Shown in pieces: positions 49,362 to 56,761 of a DNA stretch of 64,000 nucleotides. The notes below the pieces were generated by a model. That model saw nothing but the letters and a program-made list of their open reading frames with translations. It did no database searches and had not been told where the DNA came from. This DNA comes from JACCXE01 sp963718605 (GTDB lineage Bacteria; Actinomycetota; Acidimicrobiia; Acidimicrobiales; JACCXE01). Position 1 is the first letter of the stretch. Each line of letters begins with the position of its first letter. Location: NCBI GenBank assembly GCA_963718605.1, contig OY970363.1, positions 930,001 through 994,000 on the forward strand. The letters run 5' to 3'. A program made the position numbers and the translations under genes.

Positions 49362-49862
49362 CTACGCGGAGGCCATTACCTCTGCGAGCAGGGCGTCGAA
49401 CTGACCCATCATCAGCTTCATACCTTCCTCGAAACCCGAGACGCCGTGCGCCTGCATCCCCTCGGCCGAGTCGAAGTACGACGTGACGAGCATGCGCGTC
49501 TTGTCGCCAGCGGGGACGGCGCTGATCTCCATGCGCGTGAGCCCGTTGCCGTCGTTCGGGCGACCGTTCTCGCCAACGTCGGCATCCCTGAGCGCGAGGC
49601 GCGACGGTGGTTCAACCTCGAGCACCTCCCACACGCTCGGGTACGTGTCGCCTTCGGGGCCGGTCATGACGAAGGCAATCCGGCCGCCCGGTGTCACATC
49701 GTGTTCTTCGGAGGTGGACGGAAACTCCGGCGGACCCCACCAGCGCTCGAAGAGCTGCGCGTCGGTCCACATGCGCCACACGTTGTCGACCGACGCGGCG
49801 AACTCGGCCGTCAGTATCAACGTGAGGTCGGTGGGGTTCTTCTCTACTTGCAGAACGGTCAT
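49362..49862 (-). CDS. SRPBCC (AHSA1-like) protein
   Basis: A 166-residue START-like protein: FAASVDNVWRMWTDAQLFERWWGP at the N-terminus, YPSVWEVLEVEPPSRLAL and GFEEGMKLMMGQFDALL in the last helix. It probably binds a small hydrophobic ligand. The ATG at 49862 overlaps the ArsR stop by four bases. ArsR-SRPBCC pairs are a common two-gene unit in soil bacteria. Confidence 0.9.
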   Translation of the reverse strand: MTVLQVEKNPTDLTLILTAEFAASVDNVWRMWTDAQLFERWWGPPEFPSTSEEHDVTPGGRIAFVMTGPEGDTYPSVWEVLEVEPPSRLALRDADVGENGRPNDGNGLTRMEISAVPAGDKTRMLVTSYFDSAEGMQAHGVSGFEEGMKLMMGQFDALLAEVMASA

Positions 49863-50200
49863 CGTTTTTCCTTTCCAGTGGATTCGTTGAGGACATCGCT
49901 GAAGCGTTCGAGGCGAGCTCGCCACATCGCTTCAAGTTCGTCGAGCAGTGCGTGGGCGCGTGCGAGTTGCGCGATCTCGCCGCGCACGAGTTGTTGTCTG
50001 CCGCGGCGGTGCTTCGACACGAGGCCGGCGTCTACGAGCACCTCGACGTGCTTCTGCACCGCGGTAAGGCTGATCGGATACAGCCGACCGAGGTCGCTGA
50101 CCGAGCGCTCCCCGTCGAGCGTCTGCGTGATGATGTCGCGCCGCGTGGCGTCGCTCAGTGCGAAGAACAGCCGGTCGGTGTCAGGAGAATCTACAACCAT
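49859..50200 (-). CDS. ArsR-family transcriptional regulator
   Basis: A 113-residue winged-helix repressor: FFALSDATRRDIITQTL, then the recognition region PISLTAVQKHVEVLVDAGLV. It has no metal-binding CxC motif, as usual for regulators paired with SRPBCC proteins. The ATG at 50200 lies inside its palindromic operator, pointing to a leaderless, autoregulated transcript. Confidence 0.92.
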   Translation of the reverse strand: MVVDSPDTDRLFFALSDATRRDIITQTLDGERSVSDLGRLYPISLTAVQKHVEVLVDAGLVSKHRRGRQQLVRGEIAQLARAHALLDELEAMWRARLERFSDVLNESTGKEKR

Positions 50201-50210
50201 TTGGTTGTAG
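50191..50210. promoter_or_regulatory. ArsR operator
   Basis: CTACAACCATTTGGTTGTAG is a palindrome with nine-base arms and a two-base centre that overlaps the arsR start codon. The AACCA...TGGTT core is frequent in front of ArsR-SRPBCC units. A TAATCT hexamer lies just upstream on the minus strand. Confidence 0.8.
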
Positions 50211-50232
50211 ATTACGCCTCACGCCCAGAATG

Positions 50233-51390
50233 TCAAGGCCGGGCGTGCGCTTGGAAGAACCGCCATGCTGGACGGGTCGTGTCCGGACCAAAGGGATCGG
50301 AGAAGGTCCCCTCCACGCTGCCGCCGCTGTAGTTGTGACTCATACCGTGGATGATCCAACTCTCCACGACGACGTCGCTCGGATGGCTCCGATATCCGAA
50401 CTTCGTCACGGTGTAGGGATAGCCGCGCCATCCGAGGACGCCCGCCGCGCACGGGTTGTTGCCGTGGCCTTGTTCGTAGAGACACGTGTCGAGCACGCCG
50501 TACCGAGGATCGGACTTCAACGGGTGGGGGCGAGGCATCAAGGCGGCGCGTGACGCGCCATAGGTCTTTGGTCCGGTCGTCGGCCGGCGAGACACGCTTC
50601 CGTTGGCCTTACCGTCGTCGGCGAGGTCGTTCATCCCGACCAGACCGGTCACCTGCTCCCCGCTGAGCGCAGGGTTGATCAAGTAGTCGGCCGTGCTCGC
50701 GAACAGGATCGATGGAACGACGCGGGCGTAGCTGCCCATCCGGGCGTAGCCGAGGTCGCCGGTGGCATCGGCGCACATATACGAACAACCGGCCCACGAC
50801 CCGACCGCGCTGTACAGGTCGGGATACGTGGCGCCGAGGACCGTGGACATGATCGCCCCGGCCGAGGCACCACCGACATAGACCCGTCCCGGGTCGGCGC
50901 CGTAGGTGCGCATGACCGACTTGGTGATCTCGACGATGGTGCGCGCCTCGCCCGACCCCCGCGTCTCGAAGGCGGCGCGGCCCCACGCCCAGCCCCGCGT
51001 GTCGCTGCTGCCGTCGTCCATCGACCCGCTCTCGGCCGACGTCGCTTCCTCGGGGTACACGACGATGAAGTGCTGCTCGTCGGCGAGGTCATTCCACAGG
51101 ACGCTGTTCGCCGCGTCGACGGCGGTCTGGCTCGTGCCGTGGAGGTACACCACCACCGACCGATGTCCGGTCGACGGCAACGTCGGCGGCACGTAGACGT
51201 AGTAGTTGCGCAGGGGCCACGCGCCCGATGCGTCGGATCCGGCCGGCATGGCTGTCCGCGCCGAGAACGTGCCGCGCCAGCGACTCGACGGCGTTGATGC
51301 GCGCGCCGCGCTACCCGTGACCGTGGCCAGCACGACAACAGCAAGAGCTACGAAGATTCCCCAGAACCTCAACTTCACGGCCGCCAGCAT
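50233..51390 (-). CDS. Secreted PHB-depolymerase-like esterase
   Basis: A 385-residue exported alpha/beta hydrolase: signal peptide (FWGIFVALAVVVLATVTG), YYVYVPPTLP and VVVYLHGTSQ at the start of the fold, nucleophile in GGASAGA, and the catalytic His in IIHGMSHNYSGG. Cysteine pairs (CSYMC, CLYEQG...NPC) suggest disulfides. It resembles LpqC-type feruloyl or polyester esterases. The 32-base gap to the ArsR operator is otherwise empty. Confidence 0.88.
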   Translation of the reverse strand: MLAAVKLRFWGIFVALAVVVLATVTGSAARASTPSSRWRGTFSARTAMPAGSDASGAWPLRNYYVYVPPTLPSTGHRSVVVYLHGTSQTAVDAANSVLWNDLADEQHFIVVYPEEATSAESGSMDDGSSDTRGWAWGRAAFETRGSGEARTIVEITKSVMRTYGADPGRVYVGGASAGAIMSTVLGATYPDLYSAVGSWAGCSYMCADATGDLGYARMGSYARVVPSILFASTADYLINPALSGEQVTGLVGMNDLADDGKANGSVSRRPTTGPKTYGASRAALMPRPHPLKSDPRYGVLDTCLYEQGHGNNPCAAGVLGWRGYPYTVTKFGYRSHPSDVVVESWIIHGMSHNYSGGSVEGTFSDPFGPDTTRPAWRFFQAHARP

Positions 51391-51418
51391 CGCACGCGCG
51401 CGAAGTTTCGGCGCCGGT

Positions 51419-51424
51419 TAGAAC
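51419..51424 (+). promoter_or_regulatory. -10 element of the GNAT gene
   Basis: TAGAAC lies seven bases before the GTG at 51432 and one base before the alternative GTG 51426, supporting 51432 as the start of a leaderless message. Confidence 0.4.
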
Positions 51425-51431
51425 CGTGGGC

Positions 51432-52016
51432 GTGACGACTGCCGAAGTACGTCGGGCTGATGCGGGCGACGCCGAGGCCATCAGCGCGCTGCTGGCGGCC
51501 GCGTTTGCCGATTACGCGTGGACGCGCTGGACCGTTGACAGTGACAACCACGGGGCGCGACTGGCGGCGTTGCAACGCCTCGCGCTCACGGAACTCGTGC
51601 TGCCCTTCGGTGAAGCGTGGTTGGCCATGGACGATGCCGGGGCGGCCGTGAGCGCCGCCATGTGGATGCGGCCGGACGTGTCCGTGCCCGTCGAGGTCTG
51701 GGAGCGCTTGGCCCCGCTCACGGCCGAAATCGAAGGGACGCGGCACGTTGCGTCGGTAGCGGCCGAAGCGTTGTGCGAACCGTACCGACCGACCGAGCCG
51801 CACTACTACCTCGGCGCGGTCGGGACATTGCCATCGCACCGGCGTCGCGGATTCGCCGCCGCGGTTTTGGGCCCGGTGTTGGATCGCGCCGACCCAGCGT
51901 TTCTCGAGACATGCGGCGAAGGCAACGTCGCGTTCTACGAGTCACTCGGATTCGCCGTGACCGCCAGCGTCGCGGTCGCGGCGGGCGGCCCGACGGTGTG
52001 GATGATGCAGCGCTAA
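51432..52016 (+). CDS. GNAT-family N-acetyltransferase
   Basis: A 194-residue acetyltransferase: VRRADAGDAEAISALLAAAF at the N-terminus, and the acetyl-CoA loop in YLGAVGTLPSHRRRGFAAAVL, followed by CGEGNVAFYESLGF. The acceptor is unknown. GTG 51432 is chosen from the promoter spacing; GTG 51426 is also possible. Confidence 0.88.
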   Translation: MTTAEVRRADAGDAEAISALLAAAFADYAWTRWTVDSDNHGARLAALQRLALTELVLPFGEAWLAMDDAGAAVSAAMWMRPDVSVPVEVWERLAPLTAEIEGTRHVASVAAEALCEPYRPTEPHYYLGAVGTLPSHRRRGFAAAVLGPVLDRADPAFLETCGEGNVAFYESLGFAVTASVAVAAGGPTVWMMQR

Positions 52017-52183
52017 GAGCGCGAGCGCGACCAGGCGTCGAGCGCCGATGCGGCGGCGAGCACGAGATAGGTGACGCTGGTGGCCTCGGCCACCCACTTG
52101 TGCGCGGGCTCGGCTACTGGAACGAGTAACGCACACACGATCGCGAAGATCACGAAGACGAGGGCCCGACGGTCGCGCTTCAT
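52013..52183 (-). CDS. Small two-helix membrane protein, 56 residues
   Basis: Starts at ATG 52183, overlapping the PiT transporter stop by four bases. Two hydrophobic segments (ALVFVIFAIVCALLVPVA and SVTYLVLAAASALDAW) with basic ends. It is not a known family; the coupling suggests a small accessory of the phosphate transporter. It shares four bases with the converging GNAT stop. Confidence 0.7.
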   Translation of the reverse strand: MKRDRRALVFVIFAIVCALLVPVAEPAHKWVAEATSVTYLVLAAASALDAWSRSRS

Positions 52184-53172
52184 GCCACGGCTCGCACGAG
52201 TAGCGACGTTACGAAGGCGAGGCCAAACGCGCCCGGGATTGTGAGGATCCACGCCCACAACACGCGGCCCGCAATGCCCCATCGCACCGCGGAGAGCCGC
52301 CGCGTGGCGCCGACGCCGACGATCGCTCCTGTGATGGTGTGCGTTGTCGATACGGGGATGCCGGCGGCGGACGTGAAGAACAGCGTCGCCGCGGCCGCGG
52401 ACTCAGCTGCGACACCCCCGACGGGTTGGAGCCGGGTGATCTTGGAACCCATTGTCTTCACGATGCGCCAGCCGCCCGTGAGGGTGCCAAGGCCGATCGC
52501 GGTGTGCGCGCAGAGCACGACCCACAGGGGGACGCCCGAGGTCGCGGAGACGTGGCCGCTGGCGATGAGCACGGCGAGGATGATGCCCATCGTCTTCTGC
52601 GCGTCGTTGGCGCCGTGGCCAAGGCTGAACGCCGCGGCGGAAATGAGTTGGCCGCGCCGAAAGCCGCGATTGAGCTTGTCCACGTGGGTGTAGCGGTGGA
52701 ACGTCCACATCAAGACGACGGTGAGAATCATCCCGAGCGCGAGGCCGATGAGGGGCGACAGCACGATGAACACGCCGATCTTGCGTAGGCCGGCGGTCAC
52801 GAGCACGTGCTTGCCGTTGACCGCGACTGCCGCACCCGCGATGCCGCCCACCAGCGCGTGCGACGAACTCGTCGGTAGGCCGAAGTAGAAGGTCAACAGG
52901 TCCCAACCGATGGCGCCGACGAGACCGGCGAACACGACGCCGATCGACAACACGTCCTGCACCACGACGTCCTTGGCGATCGTGGTCGCGACGTGCGTGC
53001 CGAAGATCAGGAACGCGGCGAAGTTGAAGAAGGCTGCCCACGCCACGGCCATCCGCGGGCTGAGCACGCGGGTCGACACGACGGTAGCGATCGAGTTCGC
53101 GGCGTCGTGGAAGCCGTTGACGTAGTCGAACCCGAGGGCGACCAGAATGACAACGACGACACCGAGTTCCAA
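52180..53172 (-). CDS. pit: Inorganic phosphate transporter, PiT family
   Basis: A 330-residue secondary transporter with two inverted PD001131 signatures: GFHDAANSIATVVSTR near the N-terminus and GHGANDAQKTMGI in the second half, about ten helices. It gives low-affinity phosphate uptake, complementing the Pst system at 39-43 kb. It lies 12 bases after the DUF47 gene. Confidence 0.94.
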   Translation of the reverse strand: MELGVVVVILVALGFDYVNGFHDAANSIATVVSTRVLSPRMAVAWAAFFNFAAFLIFGTHVATTIAKDVVVQDVLSIGVVFAGLVGAIGWDLLTFYFGLPTSSSHALVGGIAGAAVAVNGKHVLVTAGLRKIGVFIVLSPLIGLALGMILTVVLMWTFHRYTHVDKLNRGFRRGQLISAAAFSLGHGANDAQKTMGIILAVLIASGHVSATSGVPLWVVLCAHTAIGLGTLTGGWRIVKTMGSKITRLQPVGGVAAESAAAATLFFTSAAGIPVSTTHTITGAIVGVGATRRLSAVRWGIAGRVLWAWILTIPGAFGLAFVTSLLVRAVA

Positions 53173-53184
53173 GCTAGGTACCGC

Positions 53185-53802
53185 TTACGCGTGCTTGACG
53201 ACGATGGACTCGACGACGTTGGAGACGTCTTCGAGCGTGTTCAGCGCGGCCTCCATCGCTTCCACGACGTCCTTGTAACGCATCACGTCGAGCGCATCGA
53301 ATTCGCCGCTGAACAGTCGAAGCTCGGTCGCGCGATAGATGGCGTCTCCCTCGGTCTCGAGGCTGTCGATCGCGTCGAGGTGTTCCTGCACGTTCTTCAT
53401 CGACTTCAGCCGCGCCATCAACAGGACGGTCTCGTCCGCCATCCGCACGAGGATGCCCGCCTGTTGTTGGAGCTCGACCAATGGCTTGACCACTCCGGTC
53501 ATCTGGAGGCGATGGGACACGGCGAGAATGTCGTCCACCACGTCGTCGAGTTCCTCGGCCAGCGCGTGGATGTCTTCCCGGTCGAACGGGGTGATGAAGA
53601 CCGTGTTGAGGCGGCCGAGGATCTGCCGCGTGAGGTCGTCGCCGCGTTGCTCGCATTCGATGATCAGGCGGTGATGGACGGGCAGATCGTCGAAGTCGTC
53701 GAGCAAGGCCTGAAGGCGACGGGCACACTCGGCCGCGTTCTGAGCAACCTCGCTGAAGAGATCGAAGAACCGGTCGTCGGTTGGAACGAGCTTGAACCGC
53801 AT
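53185..53802 (-). CDS. DUF47 PhoU-like protein
   Basis: A 205-residue helical protein of the DUF47 family that accompanies PiT transporters: FFDLFSEVAQNAAECARRL, ITPFDREDIHALAEELDDVVDDI and LETEGDAIYRATELRLF. It probably regulates the transporter. It is first in a three-gene unit with pit and the small membrane protein. The gap 53803-53890 shows no clear PHO box. Confidence 0.92.
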   Translation of the reverse strand: MRFKLVPTDDRFFDLFSEVAQNAAECARRLQALLDDFDDLPVHHRLIIECEQRGDDLTRQILGRLNTVFITPFDREDIHALAEELDDVVDDILAVSHRLQMTGVVKPLVELQQQAGILVRMADETVLLMARLKSMKNVQEHLDAIDSLETEGDAIYRATELRLFSGEFDALDVMRYKDVVEAMEAALNTLEDVSNVVESIVVKHA

Positions 53803-53890
53803 GCAGAGCGAAAGTTAACGGATGCTTGCGCGTTTACCTAGTTGTCGCCGGGGCACCCCCGGTTGATCGTTGCGGGCATGATTTGGCGCA

Positions 53891-54295
53891 GTGGATTTCG
53901 TCTTCGAACTTCTGTTTCAAATCCTCTTCGAGTTCGTGGGCGAGTTCCTGATTGAGGTCGGATTCAAAGGCGCCGCCGCCGTGATTCGGTCGCGTAGGGG
54001 GCGATACACGACCTCGGCGATCGGCGGTTTCGTCTTCGGCGTGATTTGGGGCGCGCACGTCGCGGTGTTGGGCACGCCCCACCGTCCGCGGCTGTTCTGG
54101 GTCAGCATCGCGTTGGCTCTGTTAGCGCTCGCGGCAGCGGCCGACCGGCGTCGGCGTGGCGATGTGGTGGACGGGTTGCGGGCCTTCGCCTGGCCGTGGA
54201 CGTGGCCGGCGTGGCGCTGGATCGGCTTCGCGCTGCTGAACGGCGCCGTGGCGGCCGGCGTCGCGACTGGATGGCATCCGCCGGTAGTCGGCTAG
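53891..54295 (+). CDS. Small membrane protein of unknown function
   Basis: 134 residues from GTG 53891: an amphipathic N-terminal helix (FELLFQILFEFVGEFLIEVG), a basic stretch, then three hydrophobic segments and a Trp-rich loop (WPWTWPAWRW). No family recognised. CATGAT eight bases upstream of the GTG may be the -10. Confidence 0.7.
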   Translation: MDFVFELLFQILFEFVGEFLIEVGFKGAAAVIRSRRGRYTTSAIGGFVFGVIWGAHVAVLGTPHRPRLFWVSIALALLALAAAADRRRRGDVVDGLRAFAWPWTWPAWRWIGFALLNGAVAAGVATGWHPPVVG

Positions 54296-54319
54296 GTGTC
54301 GAACCTGCGCGCTCGCATC

Positions 54320-54366
54320 TTCTGTGTTGGTTTTTGCACTCGACGGGTGCAAAAACCAACACAGAA
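54320..54366. repeat. Perfect 20-bp hairpin in a convergent gap
   Basis: Arms TTCTGTGTTGGTTTTTGCAC (54320-54339) and its exact reverse complement (54347-54366) flank a seven-base loop. It lies between two converging genes and includes a T5/A5 tract next to the short inner stem, so it can terminate transcription from both sides. The outer part is longer than a terminator needs, so a palindromic repeat element is also possible. Confidence 0.85.
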
Positions 54367-54386
54367 AGGGTGGGTTGCGACGCGTT

Positions 54387-54908
54387 TTACCGGTTCGTGG
54401 AGGAGGCCGGGCCGGGCTTGAGATCGGCGACCGATCGCAGCTCGCCAATGTGACGCACCAGCACGAGACCGCCCGGACCGATAACAACCGTGGCGGGGAT
54501 GCCGGGGCCGACCCGGTAGGCCTTGGCGATGCTGCCGTCGTCCTTCAGGCCCGGCCACGTGCCTTCGTGTTCGGCCATGAACTTCTTGGCGTTGGCGACG
54601 GAGTCGTTGAACACGACGCCGAGCACGACGACGCGGTCGACTTTGTCGGCCTCGGCCAAGAGCGGAAATTCCTTGCGGCACGGCACGCACCACGACGCCC
54701 AGAAATTCAGGACTACGAGGCTGCCCCGAAAGTCCTTGAGGGTGACCTTCTTGCCGCTGAGGTCGCGAGTGGTGAACAACGGCGCCTCGGTGTTCACCTC
54801 GGCCCGGCGGCCCGACCCTGACGAGGCATCGCCGCCATCGCCGTTGCAGGCGGCGGTCGCGAGCGCGAGCCCTAGAACCAACGCGCAGGCGCGTCGGCGC
54901 AACGTCAT
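54387..54908 (-). CDS. TlpA/ResA-like thioredoxin lipoprotein
   Basis: A 173-residue lipoprotein: lipobox ATAAC, then a thioredoxin fold with active site WASWCVPCRKEFPLL and cis-Pro in GIPATVV. Proteins of this type reduce apocytochrome cysteines or deliver reductant to CuA assembly. The last gene of the oxidase operon; the ATG at 54908 overlaps the ctaG stop, and longer frames are shadow. Confidence 0.9.
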   Translation of the reverse strand: MTLRRRACALVLGLALATAACNGDGGDASSGSGRRAEVNTEAPLFTTRDLSGKKVTLKDFRGSLVVLNFWASWCVPCRKEFPLLAEADKVDRVVVLGVVFNDSVANAKKFMAEHEGTWPGLKDDGSIAKAYRVGPGIPATVVIGPGGLVLVRHIGELRSVADLKPGPASSTNR

Positions 54909-55795
54909 CCGGCGGACGGCGCCTTCGTGCGCTCGAGTTCGGCTTGCACCTCGTCCCACGTCAACACGCGGCGACGGGCGAGCCGTTCTTTCTCGTCGGC
55001 CGCGGTCCACCGGAAGAACATCACGCCGATCACGAGCCACAAGATGAGCCCGCCCCAGACCTTCATGATTGCGCCGGCGAGTTGCTGGTCCGACACCGCG
55101 GTGATGCTCCAGGGACGGGGCACGTGCGCGTAGAACTTGTAGATCACCCCGTCGGCGAAGGTGAAGAACGCGGCCGGCACGGTCGGCATCACGGATTGCA
55201 AGAACACATAGACCATGCGTCCGACCGGGCTGAGCATCGGCAGGTCCGGGTTGCGGTTCAGCACCGGGAACCACATGAGCGACGCCGTGGAGAACAGCGC
55301 CAGGTGCATCAGGAAGTGGACCGGTTCGTGACGCAGCGCCGCGTCCATGGCCACCGGCCAGTGCGAGAACACCAACCACACCGTGTACAACCCACCCGCG
55401 AGTAGCGGCTTGGCCAGCACGCGCAGCGCGGCCGCCGGGCGACCCTTGCCCCACAGGCGGCGCTGGAGCCATAGCGGGATACCGAGGAACAGCAGGCCCG
55501 GCGCGATGAGCGAGAACAGCATGTGCTGGAACATGTGCACGCTGAAGAGGTACTTCTCCGCGAGGTCGTGCACCGGGTAGTCGGCGCCGCCCCAGAGGAA
55601 GAACATGCCGAGGGAGAACTGGAAGAGCTGCCGCTTGGTGACGATCGGCTCGACCGTGCCATCGGGCCGGGTGCGATCAGCGTTGGGGCCGACGCGTACG
55701 AGGAAGTACCAGTACGCCACGATGATGCCGACCATCAGCACCCACACTTCAGGGTGCGCGTGAAATCGCCAAGGGTTCACCTTGGCCAACATCAT
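54905..55795 (-). CDS. ctaG: Caa3-type oxidase assembly factor CtaG
   Basis: A 296-residue membrane protein with about seven helices of the caa3_CtaG family: YPVHDLAEKYLFSVHMFQHM contains the conserved His cluster, with SHWPVAMDAALRHEPVHFLMH further on. It supports copper insertion into the oxidase. Four-base overlaps with the subunit IV and tlpA genes. Confidence 0.92.
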   Translation of the reverse strand: MMLAKVNPWRFHAHPEVWVLMVGIIVAYWYFLVRVGPNADRTRPDGTVEPIVTKRQLFQFSLGMFFLWGGADYPVHDLAEKYLFSVHMFQHMLFSLIAPGLLFLGIPLWLQRRLWGKGRPAAALRVLAKPLLAGGLYTVWLVFSHWPVAMDAALRHEPVHFLMHLALFSTASLMWFPVLNRNPDLPMLSPVGRMVYVFLQSVMPTVPAAFFTFADGVIYKFYAHVPRPWSITAVSDQQLAGAIMKVWGGLILWLVIGVMFFRWTAADEKERLARRRVLTWDEVQAELERTKAPSAG

Positions 55796-56124
55796 CGCGA
55801 GAAGACGTGGAGGGTGGACAGATAGGCGATGTAACAGAACACCGCCAGCACCAACCCGATCGCGAACAGCCGACGGAAGTACGGATGGTCGAATTTCAAG
55901 TGCATGAAGTACATGACGACCGTGAAGAACTTGACGGCGGCTAGGCCAAGCAGCAGACCGATCGTTCCCTTCTCACCACCGACCTCGTTGTAGGACAGCG
56001 CCACTTCGATGCCGGTGAGGATTGCGAGGAACAGCGCGACCTTGACGTAGACCCACTCGCTCGGGTGTTCGTGGGCGTGCTCGTCGTCGTGGGTGTGATC
56101 GGCGTGCGTATCAACAGCAGTCAT
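55792..56124 (-). CDS. Cytochrome c oxidase subunit IV-like protein
   Basis: A 110-residue protein with a His/Asp-rich N-terminus and three helices. LFLAILTGIEVALSY and KFFTVVMYFMHLKFDHPYFR are typical of bacterial COX4_pro/CyoD-type subunits. It stabilises the oxidase. Ten bases after ctaE. Confidence 0.9.
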   Translation of the reverse strand: MTAVDTHADHTHDDEHAHEHPSEWVYVKVALFLAILTGIEVALSYNEVGGEKGTIGLLLGLAAVKFFTVVMYFMHLKFDHPYFRRLFAIGLVLAVFCYIAYLSTLHVFSR

Positions 56125-56134
56125 GAACCCGTCC

Positions 56135-56761
56135 CTACTTGATGAGGTAGACGACCGTGAAGATCACGATCCACACGATGTCGACGAAGTGCCAATAGAG
56201 ACCGACGATTTCGACCGTCTCGGACTTCTCGGCTGGGAGTTGGCCGCGCATCGACATGGCCCACAGCGTGAGCAGCATCACGATGCCGAGGGTGACGTGC
56301 ACGCCGTGGAAGCCCGTCATCACGAAGAAGCTCGAGCCGAACAGGTTGGTGTGAATCGTCAGGCCGTGGTGCACAAAGCCGGTGAACTCGTAGATCTGGC
56401 CGGCGATGAACGTGGCGCCCAGCAGCGCAGTCGCGAGGAGCCACACCCGGAGCCTGCGCTCGTCGCGACGTTGAATCGCCGCGAGCGCCAACACCATGGT
56501 GAGTGAGCTCATGAGGAGCACGAACGAGCTCACCGAGGTGAACGGGATGTCGTAGACGTCCTTGGGATACGGACCGATCACGCTGCGGCCCCGGTAGAGG
56601 ATGTAGGTCGAGATCAGGGCGCCGAACAGCAGGCATTCGGAGCCAAGGAAGGCCCACATCGCCATCTTCTCGTTGGACACGCCGGTGTTGGTCGGCGGGT
56701 GACCTTCGTGCACCTCAGCGGGGTCGTGCGACGTGGTCGGATTCTCGATGGTCGTGCTCAC
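56135..56761 (-). CDS. ctaE: Cytochrome c oxidase subunit III
   Basis: A 208-residue protein with five helices: MAMWAFLGSECLLFGALIS, TGFHGVHVTLGIVMLLT and the terminal VGLYWHFVDIVWIVIFTVVY are classical subunit III motifs. It starts four bases inside the ctaD stop. Confidence 0.96.
   Translation of the reverse strand: MSTTIENPTTSHDPAEVHEGHPPTNTGVSNEKMAMWAFLGSECLLFGALISTYILYRGRSVIGPYPKDVYDIPFTSVSSFVLLMSSLTMVLALAAIQRRDERRLRVWLLATALLGATFIAGQIYEFTGFVHHGLTIHTNLFGSSFFVMTGFHGVHVTLGIVMLLTLWAMSMRGQLPAEKSETVEIVGLYWHFVDIVWIVIFTVVYLIK

Noticed and set aside
45900..50000. A complete integron
   Set aside because: No tyrosine recombinase or IntI-like gene is in the window, and only site B folds convincingly; kept as a hypothesis of attC-like repeats.
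53803..53890. PHO box before the DUF47-pit genes
   Set aside because: GTTAAC- and GTAAAC-like words occur, but not as 11-base direct repeats.
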